This document shows positions 44,699 to 53,999 of a DNA stretch of 64,000 nucleotides, one piece after another; the stretch's first letter is position 1; every line of letters begins with the position of its first letter. The stretch covers positions 310,001-374,000 of the forward strand of contig CAIMFJ010000005.1 in the NCBI GenBank assembly GCA_903840355.1. The letters run 5' to 3'. The translations under genes and the position numbers were made by a program. Source of the DNA: an uncultured Opitutia bacterium. GTDB lineage: Bacteria; Verrucomicrobiota; Verrucomicrobiia; Opitutales; UBA953. The notes under the pieces were generated by a model. That model saw only the letters and a program-made list of their open reading frames with translations, was not told the origin of the DNA and ran no database searches.

Positions 44699-45964
44699 AT
44701 GAATCCTCCTCCATCGGCCGTGCCTCGGGAGGCTTCACATTGGTGTGAATTATCGGTTGAACAAAAAACCTCTGGCTTCGCGGCTTGGCTGGGTTGGTTT
44801 TTTGATGGCTTAGATTTACACCTCTACACCCTGGTCGCGACGGTCTTTGTGGCCAGTTTGCTACAACAAGATACGCAATCGCCGAGCGTTGCCCGCTACG
44901 CCTCCATCATTCAAGCGGCGTTTCTTTTAGGGTGGGCTCTGGGCGGCGCTTTTTTTGGTTTCATCGGGGATCGCTTGGGACGGAGTCGCACCTTGGTGCT
45001 TACGATTCTAACTTACGCAATTTTCACTGGCTTATCTTTCTTCGCACAGAATTGGTGGCACCTTATGATTTTCCGCTTCTTAGCCGCCTTAGGCATTGGC
45101 GGAGAATGGGCGGTCGGAGCCTCTTTACTCTCGGAAACTTGGCCCAAAACCTGGCGGCCTTGGATTGCGGCTACACTCCAATGTGCCGTGAACTGTGGAA
45201 TCCTCGCCGCAATTTTTGCGGTCCATTTACTGCAATCTGCAAGTTGGTACCAACCTCGCACCGTGTTCTTAGTCGGTGTGTTGCCCGCGCTGGTGACCCT
45301 TTGGATTCGCAAAGCCGTACCTGAGACCGAGGAATGGACGGCGGCGCAAGCCGACAAAAAGATCCCTTCGAGTTTACAATTATTTGGACCTAAAATTCGT
45401 CGCACTACCTGGATTGCGATGACCCTCTGTGCGATTTCGCTCACGGGACATTGGACGTTCATGTTCTGGCAACAGGGCTTCATCCTGCAACACTCGGAAG
45501 TGCGCAACCTGCCGGAAACTTTAAAACAGGCGATTCCGCTCAAAGCTTTGTTTTGGATGATGATGGGTTCGTTGTTGGGGAATTTTGGGGCAGGGTGGTT
45601 AGCCAAGAAATTCGGTTATAACCGCGCCCTGTCCTCGATGTTTTTTGTGTACTTCATCTTGATGTTTATGGCGTTCATCACGCCTTGGAGTTTACCCGTG
45701 ACGTATGCTTTTTATGCCGCCATTGGGTTTGTCCAAGGGGTCTTTGCCTTGTTCACTATGTGTCTGCCACCCTTATTCCCGACACTCTTACGCACGACGG
45801 GAGCAGGGTTCTGCTATAACTTTGGAAGAATTTTCGCGGCGGTGGGTACCGTCTTCTTTGGCATCTTTGCGAAGGTAGGCGATTTTAGCCAATGCCTCTG
45901 GTATGCTTCCTTCTTATTCGTGCCTGCCGCGGTCCTAGCTTGGTGGTTACCGCGTGAGGAATGA
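44699..45964 (+). CDS. MFS permease, second copy in the catabolic cluster
   Basis: A 421-residue, 12-helix inner-membrane transporter resembling the permease encoded at 40970. It has WLGWFFDGLDLHLYTLVA in helix 1, GFIGDRLGRSRTL, GIGGEWAVGASLLSETWP in helix 4, and FPTLLRTTGAGFCYNFGRI late in the protein. The DGxD and RTTGxGxCYNxGR motifs place it with acid:H+ symporters. I chose the ATG at 44699 over a TTG at 44687 that lies in the hairpin. Its last 18 bp overlap the convergent gene. Confidence 0.85.
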   Translation: MNPPPSAVPREASHWCELSVEQKTSGFAAWLGWFFDGLDLHLYTLVATVFVASLLQQDTQSPSVARYASIIQAAFLLGWALGGAFFGFIGDRLGRSRTLVLTILTYAIFTGLSFFAQNWWHLMIFRFLAALGIGGEWAVGASLLSETWPKTWRPWIAATLQCAVNCGILAAIFAVHLLQSASWYQPRTVFLVGVLPALVTLWIRKAVPETEEWTAAQADKKIPSSLQLFGPKIRRTTWIAMTLCAISLTGHWTFMFWQQGFILQHSEVRNLPETLKQAIPLKALFWMMMGSLLGNFGAGWLAKKFGYNRALSSMFFVYFILMFMAFITPWSLPVTYAFYAAIGFVQGVFALFTMCLPPLFPTLLRTTGAGFCYNFGRIFAAVGTVFFGIFAKVGDFSQCLWYASFLFVPAAVLAWWLPREE

Positions 45965-46456
45965 AATCTTAGGATCAACCTTAGTTTGGAGTGCTTTTGC
46001 TTCTTCGGGCGTAAGCAGGGTTAAATGCGTAATCGGACGAGCAGGGTAACTACCGTGATCGTTAACAAGGTATTGGTGTTCCCATTCGAGTTTAACCCAT
46101 TGCCCGGGCTGCAAACCTTTTAACTGGTTTTGGATTTTTTCGTCCGTAGCTTCGTTGGTTTTAGCGGGGCTTACTTTATAATAAAAAGTTCCCTGGGGAT
46201 CTTCGCCATACTTACTGAATTTCTCCCAAGCGAAGTAGCCTACGGTCTTTAAAACGGCGACATCGCACGCGTGGCCACAGCGATCAGGGCAAAGCGAGGT
46301 TTTGAAGAGGCATGGCTGATGGCGGATTTCTACGAATTGAGCCAATAATTCATGGCGAGAGAGGGTATTGACTCCTTGATGATACTGGGGCTCTGCCTCT
46401 TCAGCATTTGCCGTTAAAAAAGCCGCACCGATTAACCACAAGAATGATTTGAACAT
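45947..46456 (-). CDS. Secreted Cys-rich protein of unknown function
   Basis: A 169-residue protein with a signal peptide (MFKSFLWLIGAAFLTANA). A compact cysteine/histidine cluster (C49, C56, C60, H62 and C64, within CLFKTSLCPDRCGHAC) looks like a metal or redox site. The C-terminal half (GDxxKLEW-like QWVKLEWEHQYL and RPITHLTLL) is probably a small beta domain. I recall similar SLCPDRCGH proteins in Planctomycetes and Verrucomicrobia, without a known role. It is divergent from the His-tailed membrane protein gene, 47 bp away, and overlaps the end of the MFS gene. Confidence 0.75.
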   Translation of the reverse strand: MFKSFLWLIGAAFLTANAEEAEPQYHQGVNTLSRHELLAQFVEIRHQPCLFKTSLCPDRCGHACDVAVLKTVGYFAWEKFSKYGEDPQGTFYYKVSPAKTNEATDEKIQNQLKGLQPGQWVKLEWEHQYLVNDHGSYPARPITHLTLLTPEEAKALQTKVDPKISFLTR

Positions 46457-46503
46457 AACGGTAAGCTATTTTCCACTAGGCTAAAGTCAACGTACTTGGG
46501 CTT

Positions 46504-47070
46504 TTGAGTGTTGAGGTTTACACCTTAGGCACTTTAATCATCCTCGTGACTTCTTTTAAAAGAAAAGCTCAACTTTTTGGGAAAATCCAAGTCATTACTT
46601 TTGTACTCGGAATCGCCTTTATAGTTCGTAGTCACACCGAACACGGCACTCCATTTGAAATCGTCCTCGAGAGCACCAAGGAGTCGCTCTTTGGACCTGA
46701 TGGCTGGTTTTACCGACTTTGTCTTTATGGAACGTGCTTGTTTTTCATTCGGACCGACAAAAAGCCCCGCCACTTAAAACAAGTGTTTATTAAATGGAGC
46801 CTGCTTTTCTTGGTCATGGAATTTATCACCGACTGGACCAAGTATGGCTGGAACCAAGCGTCGCTTGATTTCCCCGTGATGTTGATGCGCTACGCTGCGG
46901 GTGGTGCCATGGCCGCCGCGACTTGGTGGTTGATTGAGCGTTCCCCCCGCAGCCATCCCCATGATACGCATGTGCATCATCATGGTCATGGGCCCCACAG
47001 TCATTCCAGCCATCCCCGTCATCCGAAAGCTGGGGGCGAGAAAGCGGAAACGAAGGCTACTTTCGACTAG
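46504..47070 (+). CDS. Small membrane protein with histidine-rich tail
   Basis: A 188-residue protein with about four or five hydrophobic helices and a C-terminal cytoplasmic or periplasmic tail (about 150-172) with some ten histidines (HPHDTHVHHHGHGPHSH). Such tails bind zinc, nickel, copper or cobalt. The reading frame has no early ATG; the TTG at 46504 is the best start and no upstream in-frame alternative exists before a stop. I do not recognise the family. Its end overlaps the convergent EVE gene by 14 bp. Confidence 0.65.
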   Translation: MSVEVYTLGTLIILVTSFKRKAQLFGKIQVITFVLGIAFIVRSHTEHGTPFEIVLESTKESLFGPDGWFYRLCLYGTCLFFIRTDKKPRHLKQVFIKWSLLFLVMEFITDWTKYGWNQASLDFPVMLMRYAAGGAMAAATWWLIERSPRSHPHDTHVHHHGHGPHSHSSHPRHPKAGGEKAETKATFD

Positions 47071-47521
47071 TCGAACCGAGTTTAACGATTAGTTTAAAGT
47101 GGGCGGGGCTAACAGGGGTGACCGAGAGACGGTTGCCGGGACGCAAAATCAGTAAGTCTTCTAAGCCTTTGGTTTCTCGTAAAAGGGGCAGGGTGACATT
47201 TTGCTTAAAGCCAAAGTCGTAGCCGACTTTCACCGCACTCCAGCGAGGATTTTCAGGCGTGGATTTAGGATCGTAATAATCCGACTTGGGCAAAAATTGC
47301 GTAGGGTCGGGCGTGGCGGTTTCGACAATCTTAGCGACGCCTACAATCCCGGGTGCATCGCAATTCGAATGGTAGAAGAGCACTTGATCGCCGACGGCAC
47401 ATTGACGTAAAAAATTGCGTGCCTGGTAATTGCGAACCCCCGTCCAAGGTTCGGTGCCGCGCTGTTTGAGCTCGGTGAAAGAGAATTCGTCAGGCTCTGA
47501 CTTCATCAACCAGTACTGCAT
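47057..47521 (-). CDS. EVE-domain protein
   Basis: A 154-residue single EVE domain (PUA-like, related to YTH readers). Characteristic segments are YWLMKSEPDEFSF at the start, WTGVRNYQARNFLR, GDQVLFYHSN, and GIVGVAKIV, with DPKSTPENPRW later. EVE domains recognise modified bases in DNA or RNA; as a stand-alone housekeeping copy its target is not evident. It is separated from the tatD gene by a short divergent spacer. Confidence 0.93.
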   Translation of the reverse strand: MQYWLMKSEPDEFSFTELKQRGTEPWTGVRNYQARNFLRQCAVGDQVLFYHSNCDAPGIVGVAKIVETATPDPTQFLPKSDYYDPKSTPENPRWSAVKVGYDFGFKQNVTLPLLRETKGLEDLLILRPGNRLSVTPVSPAHFKLIVKLGSTSRK

Positions 47522-47604
47522 ATTGGTATCAGATACGGATGAGGGGATTTATCAAGTCGTGGCTGCAGACTTGCCCTGACTGGGGTAAACCTCCAAATAA
47601 ACCT

Positions 47605-48399
47605 ATGCGACTGATTGATTCTCATGCTCACCCGTTCCGGGCGTGGAAGGAAGGTCGCTTACTACCCTGGATCCAGACTTCGCAGGCAGCCGGTGTCGAG
47701 GGGGTCATTGCCATTGGTACGCATTTGGAAGATTGGTCGGTCTACCGTGATTTAACCCGTCAATACTCGGATTTCTTTAGGCATACGATTGGGCTACATC
47801 CGTGTTATGTGGAGGCGGACTGGGAAGATACGGTGCAGGCCTTGGCACCATACTTTGCCGAAAGTCCTGGACCCGTTGCCTTGGGAGAGATCGGCTTAGA
47901 TTATTTTAGATTGCCCGCTGACACCCAGGAAGCCGAGACCCTGAAGGGCTGGCAACGCGAGGCTTTTCAGCGCCAGTTGGCTTTGGCTTATCAATTTGAC
48001 GTCCCCGTGGTCGTGCATTCTCGCCATGCTTTTTCCGACTGTGTAAGCTTAATTGATACGAGTGGGGTCGATTGGAAAAAAGTCGTCTTCCATTGTTTCG
48101 TCGAAGGACCTGCGGAAATGAAAGTACTACTCGAACGCGGGGCCCGCGGTTCGTTTACGGGAATTATCACTTACCCTAAATCGGAGAATGTGCGCCAAGC
48201 TTTACAGGTCCAAGGGCTGGATCGATTGATGTTAGAAACCGATTCGCCTTATTTGCCACCTCAATCGGTGCGAAGCCAAGAGAACCACCCCGGCTATTTG
48301 CCCGAAATCGCCCAACGTGCGGCCGCTCTCTTAGAAGTCTCGCCCGAACGCTTGTGTGAGCGCACCACGGCCAATGTGCGCGAATTCTTTAAGTGGTAA
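47605..48399 (+). CDS. TatD-family metal-dependent hydrolase
   Basis: A 264-residue TIM-barrel hydrolase of the TatD DNase/deoxyribonuclease group. DSHAHP starts the domain, followed by ALGEIGLDYFR, VVHSRHA, VVFHCFVEG and LETDSPYLPP, the standard metal-ligand order. I chose the ATG at 47605 directly before the DSHAH motif; an upstream in-frame ATG at 47539 adds 22 unconserved residues. The start codon follows AAATAAACCT without a Shine-Dalgarno sequence. Confidence 0.92.
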   Translation: MRLIDSHAHPFRAWKEGRLLPWIQTSQAAGVEGVIAIGTHLEDWSVYRDLTRQYSDFFRHTIGLHPCYVEADWEDTVQALAPYFAESPGPVALGEIGLDYFRLPADTQEAETLKGWQREAFQRQLALAYQFDVPVVVHSRHAFSDCVSLIDTSGVDWKKVVFHCFVEGPAEMKVLLERGARGSFTGIITYPKSENVRQALQVQGLDRLMLETDSPYLPPQSVRSQENHPGYLPEIAQRAAALLEVSPERLCERTTANVREFFKW

Positions 48400-48465
48400 C
48401 GATTGCGTCTGAATTGTCACACGGCTGGCACTTTAGTTACATAATGTGTCGTTACAGTGGGGGCG

Positions 48466-50262
48466 ATGATTCCACCCGAGTTTACTTCAAATCAGTTAGA
48501 ATTTCGTAAAAAACTTGGGGCATTTAGTTGGCTCGAGCCTGTCTTAGATTTGTTTCTTAAAATTAAAGCCTTCGACGAGTTTCTCGATAAGCTTCGCACG
48601 AAGGGCCGGCCTGACTTCTTCACCTCGTCCTTGGAACACGCCCAAATCAGTAGCACTTGGTCGGATACGGCTTTAGCCCGCGTTCCCCGGCAAGGTCCCT
48701 TAGTCGTCGTAGCCAATCACCCCCATGGACTCGCGGATGGGATGGTCGCAATGGACTTTCTGTTGCGCGTGCGTCCAGACACCTTGGTCGTAGGCAACGA
48801 ATGGTTGGAAAAGGTTCCTGGCATCGCTCCTTGGCTCATTTCGGTGGATCCCTTCTCGAGTGAGGAGAATAGCTCCGTGAATGTTAAAGGCATTCGCCGG
48901 ATTTTAGCCCATTTAAAGGCGGGGGGCTGTGTTTTCACGTTTCCCGCTGGGGAGGTTTCAAGTTGGCACTTACGTCATGGTCGTGTGGAAGATCCGACGT
49001 GGTCTTCCTCCATTATCCGCCTAGCACGCCGGACACAAGCGGCGGTCTTGCCGTTACATATTGTGGGTCGCAATTCGGCTACCTTCCAAACGTTGGGTTG
49101 GTTTTGTCCGCCGTTTCGAACGTTAATGTTGCTCCGGGAATTTTATTTGCTGCGCGATAAAGTCATTCACTTGCGGGCAGCTAATGCGGTGACGCCAGCT
49201 CAGTTAAAAGAACATGCCAATGATGACGATGCTACGAGCTTCATCCGGCTGCGTTGTGAGATTCTCGCCAATAAAAAAACCGAGAATAAAGTGAAAGAAG
49301 TTAAAAGCACCCCGGCTCTGACACCGATTATCCAGCCGGTTAATCCTAAGTTAATCCGCGCCGAGTTGGATTGTTTGCCCCCTGAGGACTTATTGCTCAC
49401 CAGCGGCGATTTTCAGGTATTTCGTTTTCGAGGCCAAGACTTGCACCATACTTTAAAAGAGATTGGTCGCCTCCGCGAGGTGACTTTCCGCGCCGTCTCC
49501 GAAGGGACTGGGCTCGAGTGTGACCTTGATGCCTTTGATGCTTGGTATGACCAAATCATTCTTTGGGATACTAAAAATCAGTGCATCGTGGGCGGCTACC
49601 GTCTCGGTCCTACGGATCAAATCTTACCCCTCAAGGGCAAGCATGGCCTCTACACTTCGACCTTGTTTGATTTCAAAGGGGAGTTCTTTCAGCGACTTAA
49701 TCCCGCCTTGGAAATGGGCCGTTCGTTTATTCGCCAAGAGTATCAACGTCGTCCGACCAGTCTGCCCCTACTTTGGCGAGGTATTGGCCGTTACATCTTG
49801 CGTTTTCCGCATTACCACCTGCTTTTTGGGCCAGTTAGCATTAACCCCGAGTATGGTCAGGCCTCGCAGGAGCTTATTTTGTCTTACCTCAAGCATAACC
49901 GTTCGGCCGAAGATCTGGTGTCTTTAGTACGCGCTAAGAACCCGCCGCGCACGATGAGTTTGCATGATGCTGATTTGGATGTGTTGCAACGCTGCGCGTT
50001 TGACCTCGAACACATCTCGGGGTTGGTGAGTGACTTGGAACCGGATGCCAAAACCATCCCCGTACTCCTCAAACATTACCTCAAACTAAACGGCCGACTC
50101 ATCGCTTTCAATGTCGACCCCAGTTTCGGGAGCTGTCTGGATGGCCTCATCTTAGTCGATCTGACTAAAACCGACCCCAAGCTCTTAGCCGCCTATATGG
50201 GAGAAGAGGGGGCGCAGACTTTTCTCGAGTACCACGATTTTGATATAAAAAATAAGGCCTGA
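48466..50262 (+). CDS. Fused PlsC-like acyltransferase and OlsB-like N-acyltransferase (OlsF-type ornithine lipid synthase)
   Basis: A 598-residue two-domain protein. The N-terminal half (about 85-250) is a lysophospholipid-type acyltransferase with HX4D in VVVANHPHGLADG and a FTFPAGEVSS substrate motif. The C-terminal half (about 300-480) is GNAT/hemolysin-like (REVTFRAVSEGTG, DAWYDQIILWD, VGGYRLG, ELGR-like LEMGRSFI and LLFGPVSIN), as in OlsB. The arrangement matches bifunctional OlsF, which makes ornithine lipids in one polypeptide (family knowledge). A tail of about 120 residues follows. I chose the ATG at 48466; a GTG at 48457 is also in frame. Membrane associated. Confidence 0.85.
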   Translation: MIPPEFTSNQLEFRKKLGAFSWLEPVLDLFLKIKAFDEFLDKLRTKGRPDFFTSSLEHAQISSTWSDTALARVPRQGPLVVVANHPHGLADGMVAMDFLLRVRPDTLVVGNEWLEKVPGIAPWLISVDPFSSEENSSVNVKGIRRILAHLKAGGCVFTFPAGEVSSWHLRHGRVEDPTWSSSIIRLARRTQAAVLPLHIVGRNSATFQTLGWFCPPFRTLMLLREFYLLRDKVIHLRAANAVTPAQLKEHANDDDATSFIRLRCEILANKKTENKVKEVKSTPALTPIIQPVNPKLIRAELDCLPPEDLLLTSGDFQVFRFRGQDLHHTLKEIGRLREVTFRAVSEGTGLECDLDAFDAWYDQIILWDTKNQCIVGGYRLGPTDQILPLKGKHGLYTSTLFDFKGEFFQRLNPALEMGRSFIRQEYQRRPTSLPLLWRGIGRYILRFPHYHLLFGPVSINPEYGQASQELILSYLKHNRSAEDLVSLVRAKNPPRTMSLHDADLDVLQRCAFDLEHISGLVSDLEPDAKTIPVLLKHYLKLNGRLIAFNVDPSFGSCLDGLILVDLTKTDPKLLAAYMGEEGAQTFLEYHDFDIKNKA

Positions 50263-50287
50263 AGTCGACAAGGTCGCTCCAGGCCTT
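50254..50287 (-). terminator. Terminator after metY, overlapping the end of the acyltransferase gene
   Basis: AAGGCCTG and CAGGCCTT form a perfect 8-bp stem. On the minus strand it is followed by ATTTTTTATAT, giving a convincing rho-independent terminator for metY. The stop codon of the convergent acyltransferase gene lies in the stem, so the hairpin may also act as its 3' end, though without a T-tract on that strand. Confidence 0.65.
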
Positions 50288-50306
50288 GGTTGAGAACTGT
50301 GAACGC

Positions 50307-51617
50307 TTAAGCTTTCGCCAGCGCTTGCTCTAAGTCGGCGATGATGTCTTCCACATCTTCGATGCCGACGGATAAGCGCACGTAATCATCGGTCACGCCA
50401 GCGCTTTGACGCTCTTCGGCCGAGAGTTGGGAGTGCGTGGTGGTCGCGGGGTGAATTGCGAGCGAACGAGCATCGCCGATGTTGGCGACGTGGCTGTGCA
50501 ATTGCAGGTTATCAATGAACTTACGGCCCCCTTCGAGACCTGACTTTAGACCAAAACCAACGAGTGCCCCGTAACCATTGGTCAGGTATTTCTTCGCTAA
50601 GTCGTGGTACTTCGACGACTTCAAGCCGGGGTAATTCGTCCACTTAACCTTCGGGTGGCTTTCGAGGAATTGGGCGACCTTCATGGCGTTCGCGCAATGA
50701 CGCTCCATGCGGAGGTGTAAGGTCTCTAAGCCTTGGAGGAGCAAGAAGGCATTGAAAGGCGACAAGCAGCTGCCGACATCGCGCAGGAACTGCAGGCGCA
50801 TCTTCATGATGAAGGCGATATTGGCATTACCTGCGGGAGGGAAGGCCTTGAAAGCTTCCCAGTGCGGTAAGCCATGGTAGGACATGTCGGGCTCCGTGAA
50901 ACCAGGGAACTTACCATTGCCCCAGTTAAAGTTACCGCCATCGACGACAATACCGCCGATCGAAGTACCGTGACCGCCGATGTGTTTTGTGGCGGAGTGC
51001 ACCACGATGTTGGCCCCGTGTTCAAATGGACGATTCAAGTAAGGGGAGAGAGCCGTGTTATCGATGATGAGTGGCACGCCGGCTTCTTTGGCAATCTTGG
51101 CCACTTCGGCGAAGGGGAAGATATTCAGACGAGGGTTGCCGAGGCCTTCCCCGTAAAACGCCTTCGTGTTCGACTTGAGTGCCTTGCGGAAATTCTCGGG
51201 ATCATCGCCATCGACGAACGACACTTCGATGCCCAGTTTAGGCAGGGTGTAGTGGAAGAGGTTGTAGGTACCACCGTAGAGTTGAGCGACGGAAACAATG
51301 TGATCACCGGTACCGGCAATATTTAAAATCGCGGCCGTGATGGCGGCTTGACCCGAGGCATGAGCGAGGGCCCCCGTACCACCTTCCAAAGCCGCCAGAC
51401 GTTGTTCGAGCACGTCTGTGGTAGGATTCATGATGCGGGTGTAAATATTGCCCAGTTCCTTTAAGCCGAAGAGGTTGGCCGCGTGTTCCGTATCGCGGAA
51501 TTGATAGCTAGTCGTTTGATAGATGGGGACGGCGCGGGAGCCAGTGGCGGGGTCAGGCTTTTGGCCTGCGTGGAGGGACTTGGTGCCGAGACCTTGGGGG
51601 CGTGGAGGATTACTCAT
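50307..51617 (-). CDS. metY: O-acetylhomoserine aminocarboxypropyltransferase / cysteine synthase
   Basis: PLP enzyme of 436 residues that makes homocysteine from O-acetylhomoserine and sulfide. Features are [20 protein letters not shown] at the N-terminus (typical of MetY and not MetB/MetC), [23 protein letters not shown]-like AHASGQAA, and the PLP lysine K211 in HSATKHIGG. The C-terminal [13 protein letters not shown] is standard. Length is normal. Divergent from cysS with an intergenic region carrying a repeated motif. Confidence 0.94.
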   Translation of the reverse strand: MSNPPRPQGLGTKSLHAGQKPDPATGSRAVPIYQTTSYQFRDTEHAANLFGLKELGNIYTRIMNPTTDVLEQRLAALEGGTGALAHASGQAAITAAILNIAGTGDHIVSVAQLYGGTYNLFHYTLPKLGIEVSFVDGDDPENFRKALKSNTKAFYGEGLGNPRLNIFPFAEVAKIAKEAGVPLIIDNTALSPYLNRPFEHGANIVVHSATKHIGGHGTSIGGIVVDGGNFNWGNGKFPGFTEPDMSYHGLPHWEAFKAFPPAGNANIAFIMKMRLQFLRDVGSCLSPFNAFLLLQGLETLHLRMERHCANAMKVAQFLESHPKVKWTNYPGLKSSKYHDLAKKYLTNGYGALVGFGLKSGLEGGRKFIDNLQLHSHVANIGDARSLAIHPATTTHSQLSAEERQSAGVTDDYVRLSVGIEDVEDIIADLEQALAKA

Positions 51618-51662
51618 ATTTTTGGGATGAAGAGGGCTTTATGTAGGGCTGGAGGGTCTAGG

Positions 51663-51702
51663 ATAACAAGCCCTTTGTCTTGGCTAGATTGTCATAACAA
51701 GC
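51663..51702. promoter_or_regulatory. Two 9-bp direct repeats between metY and cysS
   Basis: ATAACAAGC occurs at 51663-51671 and again at 51694-51702, 31 bp apart (about three helical turns), in the divergent metY-cysS spacer. The spacing places both on the same face of the helix, as for a cooperatively bound regulator. Might control sulfur genes; unsupported by any known consensus. Confidence 0.3.
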
Positions 51703-51752
51703 TGAAGTTCCGACTCGCCCGACTTCCGGATTATTCTCATTTTAACCCTTAC

Positions 51753-53183
51753 ATGCCCATTTTCTTGCACGATACCATGAGTCGGGAGTTGCGCCCGCTC
51801 TTGCTCAAACCCTCTCGCGACGTCTTCGGGATGTATTGCTGTGGTCCCACGGTTTATGGTCCTGCCCACATTGGGAATTTTCGGACTTTTATTCTTCAAG
51901 ACGTCCTGCGCCGCACCCTCGAAGTCGGCGGCATGCAGGTGAAGCATGTCCGTAATATCACGGATGTAGATGATAAGACCATCCGGGGCTCCCAAGCCGC
52001 GGGACAGACCTTGGCGACTTTCACGGCGAGTTGGACCAAGAAATTTCACGAGGATTGCCAAGCCCTTGGGCTTTTAGCGCCCCATGTGGAACCGTCGGCG
52101 GTTGCCCATATCCCGCAACAAATTGCGATGATTGAAGCCTTGGTGAAACGCGGCCATGCCTACGTGGCGAAGGATGGCTCGGTTTATTTCAAAGTCTGCT
52201 CGTGTGCAGATTACGGCAAGCTCTCGCACCTCGACCGCTCCAAACTCGCAACGCAAACAACGAATAGTGCAGGTGAAGCCAATGATGCGGATGAGTATGA
52301 CCGGGAATCGGCGGCGGACTTTGCGCTGTGGAAATCCTGGAAACCAGAAGATGGCGAAAACCGTTGGGCCAGTCCTTGGGGTGACGGCCGACCAGGTTGG
52401 CACATCGAATGCTCTGCGATGTCACTCCAACACCTAGGGGCGACCTTTGATCTCCATGGTGGGGGCGTCGACTTGTGCTTCCCGCACCACGAAAATGAAA
52501 TCGCCCAAACCGAGTGCTCGACGGGCGTTAAAGGTTTTGCCGCGCATTGGTTTCACAGTGCCCACCTTTTGGTCGACGGCGATAAGATGTCTAAAAGCAA
52601 AGGCAACTTGTACACGCTGGAGCAACTCACCAGCAAAGGCTTCACGCCCATGGAAGTGCGCTACGCTTTAATCAGTGGACACTACCGTACGCCGTTGAAC
52701 TTCACTTTACATGGCGTCGAAAATGCTCGCTCCGCACTGACCAAACTCGAGCGCTGGACGGAACGGCTTTTAGCCACCGCTGGATTCAGCCAAGCCGAAT
52801 TTGCGGCTCCACTGGTCCATGAAACGCAGACCGCTTGGGGGCGCTTTGCCCCCGCCTGGGAGACCCTTCAGTCTGACCTGAATATCCCTGGCTGCCTGGG
52901 TCAAATCTTCACGGTGGTAGGCGAGAAGGACAGCTTAACACCCGAGCAAGCTCGGCAAGATGTGGTCGGGCTGGCTAAGCTCCTACATGCGCTCGGCTTG
53001 CAGCTTTTCACCGCCAAGGCGACCACAAGCATTCCCCCGGAGGTTGCGGAACTCGCTGCGCAGCGCTGGGCTGCCAAACAGACCAAGAATTTCGCCCAAG
53101 CCGACCAACTCCGCCAAGCACTTACCCAAGCAGGTTGGACAATGCTTGATCGTAAAGATGGCTATGATTTAAAACCCAATTAG
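51753..53183 (+). CDS. cysS: Cysteinyl-tRNA synthetase
   Basis: Class I synthetase of 476 residues. [13 protein letters not shown] holds the HIGN motif and first zinc ligand; further ligands are in WHIECSAMS and CFPHHENE, and KMSKSKGN is present. The C-terminal anticodon domain ends in [15 protein letters not shown] chose the ATG at 51753 ([13 protein letters not shown]); an in-frame extension back to 51483 would lie over metY and is not conserved. The gene after it starts 36 bp downstream. Confidence 0.95.
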   Translation: MPIFLHDTMSRELRPLLLKPSRDVFGMYCCGPTVYGPAHIGNFRTFILQDVLRRTLEVGGMQVKHVRNITDVDDKTIRGSQAAGQTLATFTASWTKKFHEDCQALGLLAPHVEPSAVAHIPQQIAMIEALVKRGHAYVAKDGSVYFKVCSCADYGKLSHLDRSKLATQTTNSAGEANDADEYDRESAADFALWKSWKPEDGENRWASPWGDGRPGWHIECSAMSLQHLGATFDLHGGGVDLCFPHHENEIAQTECSTGVKGFAAHWFHSAHLLVDGDKMSKSKGNLYTLEQLTSKGFTPMEVRYALISGHYRTPLNFTLHGVENARSALTKLERWTERLLATAGFSQAEFAAPLVHETQTAWGRFAPAWETLQSDLNIPGCLGQIFTVVGEKDSLTPEQARQDVVGLAKLLHALGLQLFTAKATTSIPPEVAELAAQRWAAKQTKNFAQADQLRQALTQAGWTMLDRKDGYDLKPN

Positions 53184-53219
53184 GCTTTAAGATTAGCAGG
53201 CCTTCTTTAATAAAATCCT

Positions 53220-53999
53220 ATGTCGCAAAGTTCTCCTATCGGCACACGGTTAGGTTTTTTACTCCTCGGTGTGACCTTGGCTTTTGGCTTTATCATCGGA
53301 GCTGAGAAAATCAGCAAAGGTTTATCCCAAGTGAATCACCGACGGGCCGAGGTGAGCGTTAAAGGGGTCGCCACGCAAAAAATGCGGGCGGATTTAGGTG
53401 AAATGTTTGGCGAACTTATCTGGCGGGGAGAAAAACAAGAAGAGGGAATACAGTTTTTAACGACGCGTAAAGATGTCCTCTTAAAACTCATGACCGATTC
53501 GGGGCTCGCACCCACTGACATCACGTTTTACCCTTTAAATGTTAACCGACTTGAACCCTCGGCGGCTCATGATGGTAAAGTTGATTTCGAAAAGTATGCG
53601 CGCGGTACTAAACCCGAATACCGTCTTGCCGCATCTTTCCAAATTAAGACTAAACAAGTCGACGCCCTTCATAAGTTTAACTTTCAGGAATTTGCCGTCG
53701 TCAACGAAGTCTACCTCTACCGCAATCCAGCAAGTTACCTTGTTTCGCACGTCGACGATTCTAAGAAAGAACTACTACAACAAGCTTCTGCCGATGCACT
53801 CAGCCGGGCCAAGACCCTGGTGGCAGGTTCGGGTAGTAAAATCGGGGCTCTTTTGGAGGCCTATCAAGGGGTCTTTGAAATCTTACCCGCAGACCGTAAT
53901 GGCAATGACCGCGGGGATTATAACTCGGTTGATACCTCCTCGATCGAAAAGAAACTCCGCTTGGTCGTAACGATGCGTTTCGAGATTGTGCAGGAATAG
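53220..53999 (+). CDS. SIMPL-domain envelope protein
   Basis: A 259-residue protein with an N-terminal membrane anchor or signal (about 10-28, LGFLLLGVTLAFGFIIGAE) and a SIMPL/DUF541 domain: VSVKGVATQKMRADLGE, FEK-like strands, SADALSRAKTLVAGSGSKIGAL, and a final RLVVTMRFEI strand. SIMPL proteins form oligomeric periplasmic assemblies of unclear role. It lies between cysS and thrS on the same strand. The ATG follows AATAAAATCCT with no Shine-Dalgarno sequence. Confidence 0.85.
   Translation: MSQSSPIGTRLGFLLLGVTLAFGFIIGAEKISKGLSQVNHRRAEVSVKGVATQKMRADLGEMFGELIWRGEKQEEGIQFLTTRKDVLLKLMTDSGLAPTDITFYPLNVNRLEPSAAHDGKVDFEKYARGTKPEYRLAASFQIKTKQVDALHKFNFQEFAVVNEVYLYRNPASYLVSHVDDSKKELLQQASADALSRAKTLVAGSGSKIGALLEAYQGVFEILPADRNGNDRGDYNSVDTSSIEKKLRLVVTMRFEIVQE

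Noticed and set aside
45013-45606. 197-residue open frame on the minus strand
   Set aside because: Antisense to the second MFS gene, whose transmembrane pattern and motifs show it to be the real frame.
51483-51752. Upstream extension of cysS overlapping metY
   Set aside because: The extension lies antisense over metY and the spacer and has no resemblance to CysS; conservation starts at [13 protein letters not shown].
51618-51752. SAM riboswitch upstream of metY
   Set aside because: No kink-turn or conserved SAM-I/II core could be found on the minus strand in this 135-bp spacer.
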